DNA of 64,000 nucleotides from Campylobacter cuniculorum DSM 23162 = LMG 24588. Its GTDB lineage: Bacteria > Campylobacterota > Campylobacteria > Campylobacterales > Campylobacteraceae. Positions 63,543 to 64,000 of the stretch are shown piece after piece. The DNA lies in contig NZ_CP020867.1 of assembly GCF_002104335.1 (NCBI RefSeq), positions 744,001 through 808,000 on the forward strand, given 5' to 3'. The stretch's first letter is position 1. Each line of letters opens with the position of its first letter. A model generated the notes under the pieces. That model saw only the letters and a list, made by a program, of their open reading frames with translations. It ran no database searches and had not been told where the DNA came from. The translations under genes and the position numbers were made by a program.

Positions 63543-64000
63543 AAATGCAAACAATCAAGTGGATTTTAAAGAAGCTATTTTACACCCAAATGCTAAGGAA
63601 GGAGGACTTTATACTCCTTTGGAGCTGCCACAATTTGATGGATTAAAATATGCGGATTTAAATTATAAAGATTTTGCTTTAGAATTGATTAAAAGTTTTG
63701 ATTTTGGTTCTGAAGAGCTTTTTGAAAAAGCTTTGCAAAGTTATGAAAATTTCGATGATAAATTTTGCCCGATTTTTTTAAGAAAAATTGATGATAAACT
63801 TTTTATCAACGAGCTTTATCACGGACCTACAAGAGCCTTTAAAGATATGGCTTTACAGCCTTTTGGAGTGCTTTTAAGGGAATTTTCTAAAGATAAAAAA
63901 ATTCTTATCATCTGTGCTACAAGCGGAGATACAGGACCTGCGACCTTAAAGAGTTTTGAAAATTCTAAAAATATCAAAGTTGTTTGTATGTATCCACAAG
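63523..64000 (+). CDS. thrC: Threonine synthase, N-terminal part (3' end outside window)
   Basis: PLP enzyme turning O-phosphohomoserine into threonine. The ATG at 63523 follows an AGGGAG ribosome site and starts MLLVESRNANNQVDFKEA. The PLP lysine stretch ELYHGPTRAFKDMALQPFG and the phosphate loop CATSGDTGPATLKSF are present. The frame is open to the window end (about 159 codons seen). Overlaps lpxK by 20 bases. Confidence 0.94.
   Translation, partial: MLLVESRNANNQVDFKEAILHPNAKEGGLYTPLELPQFDGLKYADLNYKDFALELIKSFDFGSEELFEKALQSYENFDDKFCPIFLRKIDDKLFINELYHGPTRAFKDMALQPFGVLLREFSKDKKILIICATSGDTGPATLKSFENSKNIKVVCMYPQ

Noticed and set aside
1-64000. CRISPR arrays, tRNA/rRNA genes, riboswitches, insertion sequences
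   Set aside because: No regularly spaced direct repeats, tRNA T-loop signatures, rRNA blocks, known riboswitch cores or transposase motifs were found on reading both strands; very short or degenerate elements could still be missed by eye.

Overview
The window is chromosomal DNA of a thermotolerant-type Campylobacter (Campylobacterota). It is very AT-rich, its genes overlap tightly, and it carries G/C homopolymer tracts inside surface-structure genes. Gene order in long blocks matches what I recall of Campylobacter jejuni: the purM-coaE-dapF block, msrB-marC, hemN-argF-hemB-ribA-rsmG, kpsMTEDF, selAB with its ferredoxin, ackA-pta-flgH, and the long murF-to-thrC block. Those blocks are joined in a different order than in C. 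jejuni, and sodC, a teichoic-acid-type polymerase and a DUF262 nuclease are present. This suggests a sister species, not C. jejuni itself; I cannot name the species from sequence alone. No rRNA, tRNA, CRISPR array, insertion sequence or prophage was recognised.

Layout. 1-5.1 kb: partial ATPase, Bax-like glucosaminidase, dapF, coaE, purM, msrB, marC. 5.2-5.7 kb: a decayed exported-protein gene. 6.0-10.9 kb: haem, arginine and riboflavin genes plus rsmG. 11.1-15.1 kb: a phase-variable LtaS-like phosphoglycerol or phosphoethanolamine transferase, periplasmic Cu/Zn superoxide dismutase, a TRIC/UPF0126 membrane protein and an EexN-like lipoprotein. 15.2-24.0 kb: the capsule operon kpsM-T-E-D-F, followed by a GT2 enzyme and a GT2/CDP-glycerol glycerophosphotransferase fusion. 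24.1-25.7 kb: a DASS transporter. 25.8-30.3 kb: an opposite-strand operon of seven tightly packed genes (GDPD-like, HAD, nucleotidyltransferase, SnoaL-like, cupin, nucleotidyltransferase, C-methyltransferase) whose first and last genes carry poly-G tracts. 30.6-32.3 kb: a single-chain GmrSD-like (DUF262/DUF1524) nuclease. 32.4-38.0 kb: DsbC-like protein, selB, selA and a polyferredoxin. 38.4-45.0 kb: ackA, pta, flgH behind a candidate sigma54 promoter, an unknown membrane protein and a chemoreceptor. 45.1-64.0 kb: murF, hydrolase, orphan antitoxin, ddl, ruvA, fapA-like, murJ, cysS, msbA, pyrD, M16 protease, dapA, FabL-like reductase, two small membrane proteins, MBL hydrolase, nadE, lpxK and the start of thrC.

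How the parts fit. The most distinctive region is 11-30 kb. KpsMTED is the classical ABC export route for group 2/3 capsules, but the only polymer-building enzymes beside it are two glycosyltransferases, the larger fused to a TagF-type domain. The polymer is therefore probably a sugar/alditol-phosphate (teichoic-acid-like) capsule. The opposite-strand seven-gene operon looks like a small pathway making and attaching an activated, C-methylated or phosphodiester-linked unit. Three G tracts (G9 in the LtaS-like gene, G12 in the methyltransferase, G10 in the GDPD-like gene) make this a surface-variation region. As sequenced, the LtaS-like and GDPD-like genes read ON and the methyltransferase reads OFF.
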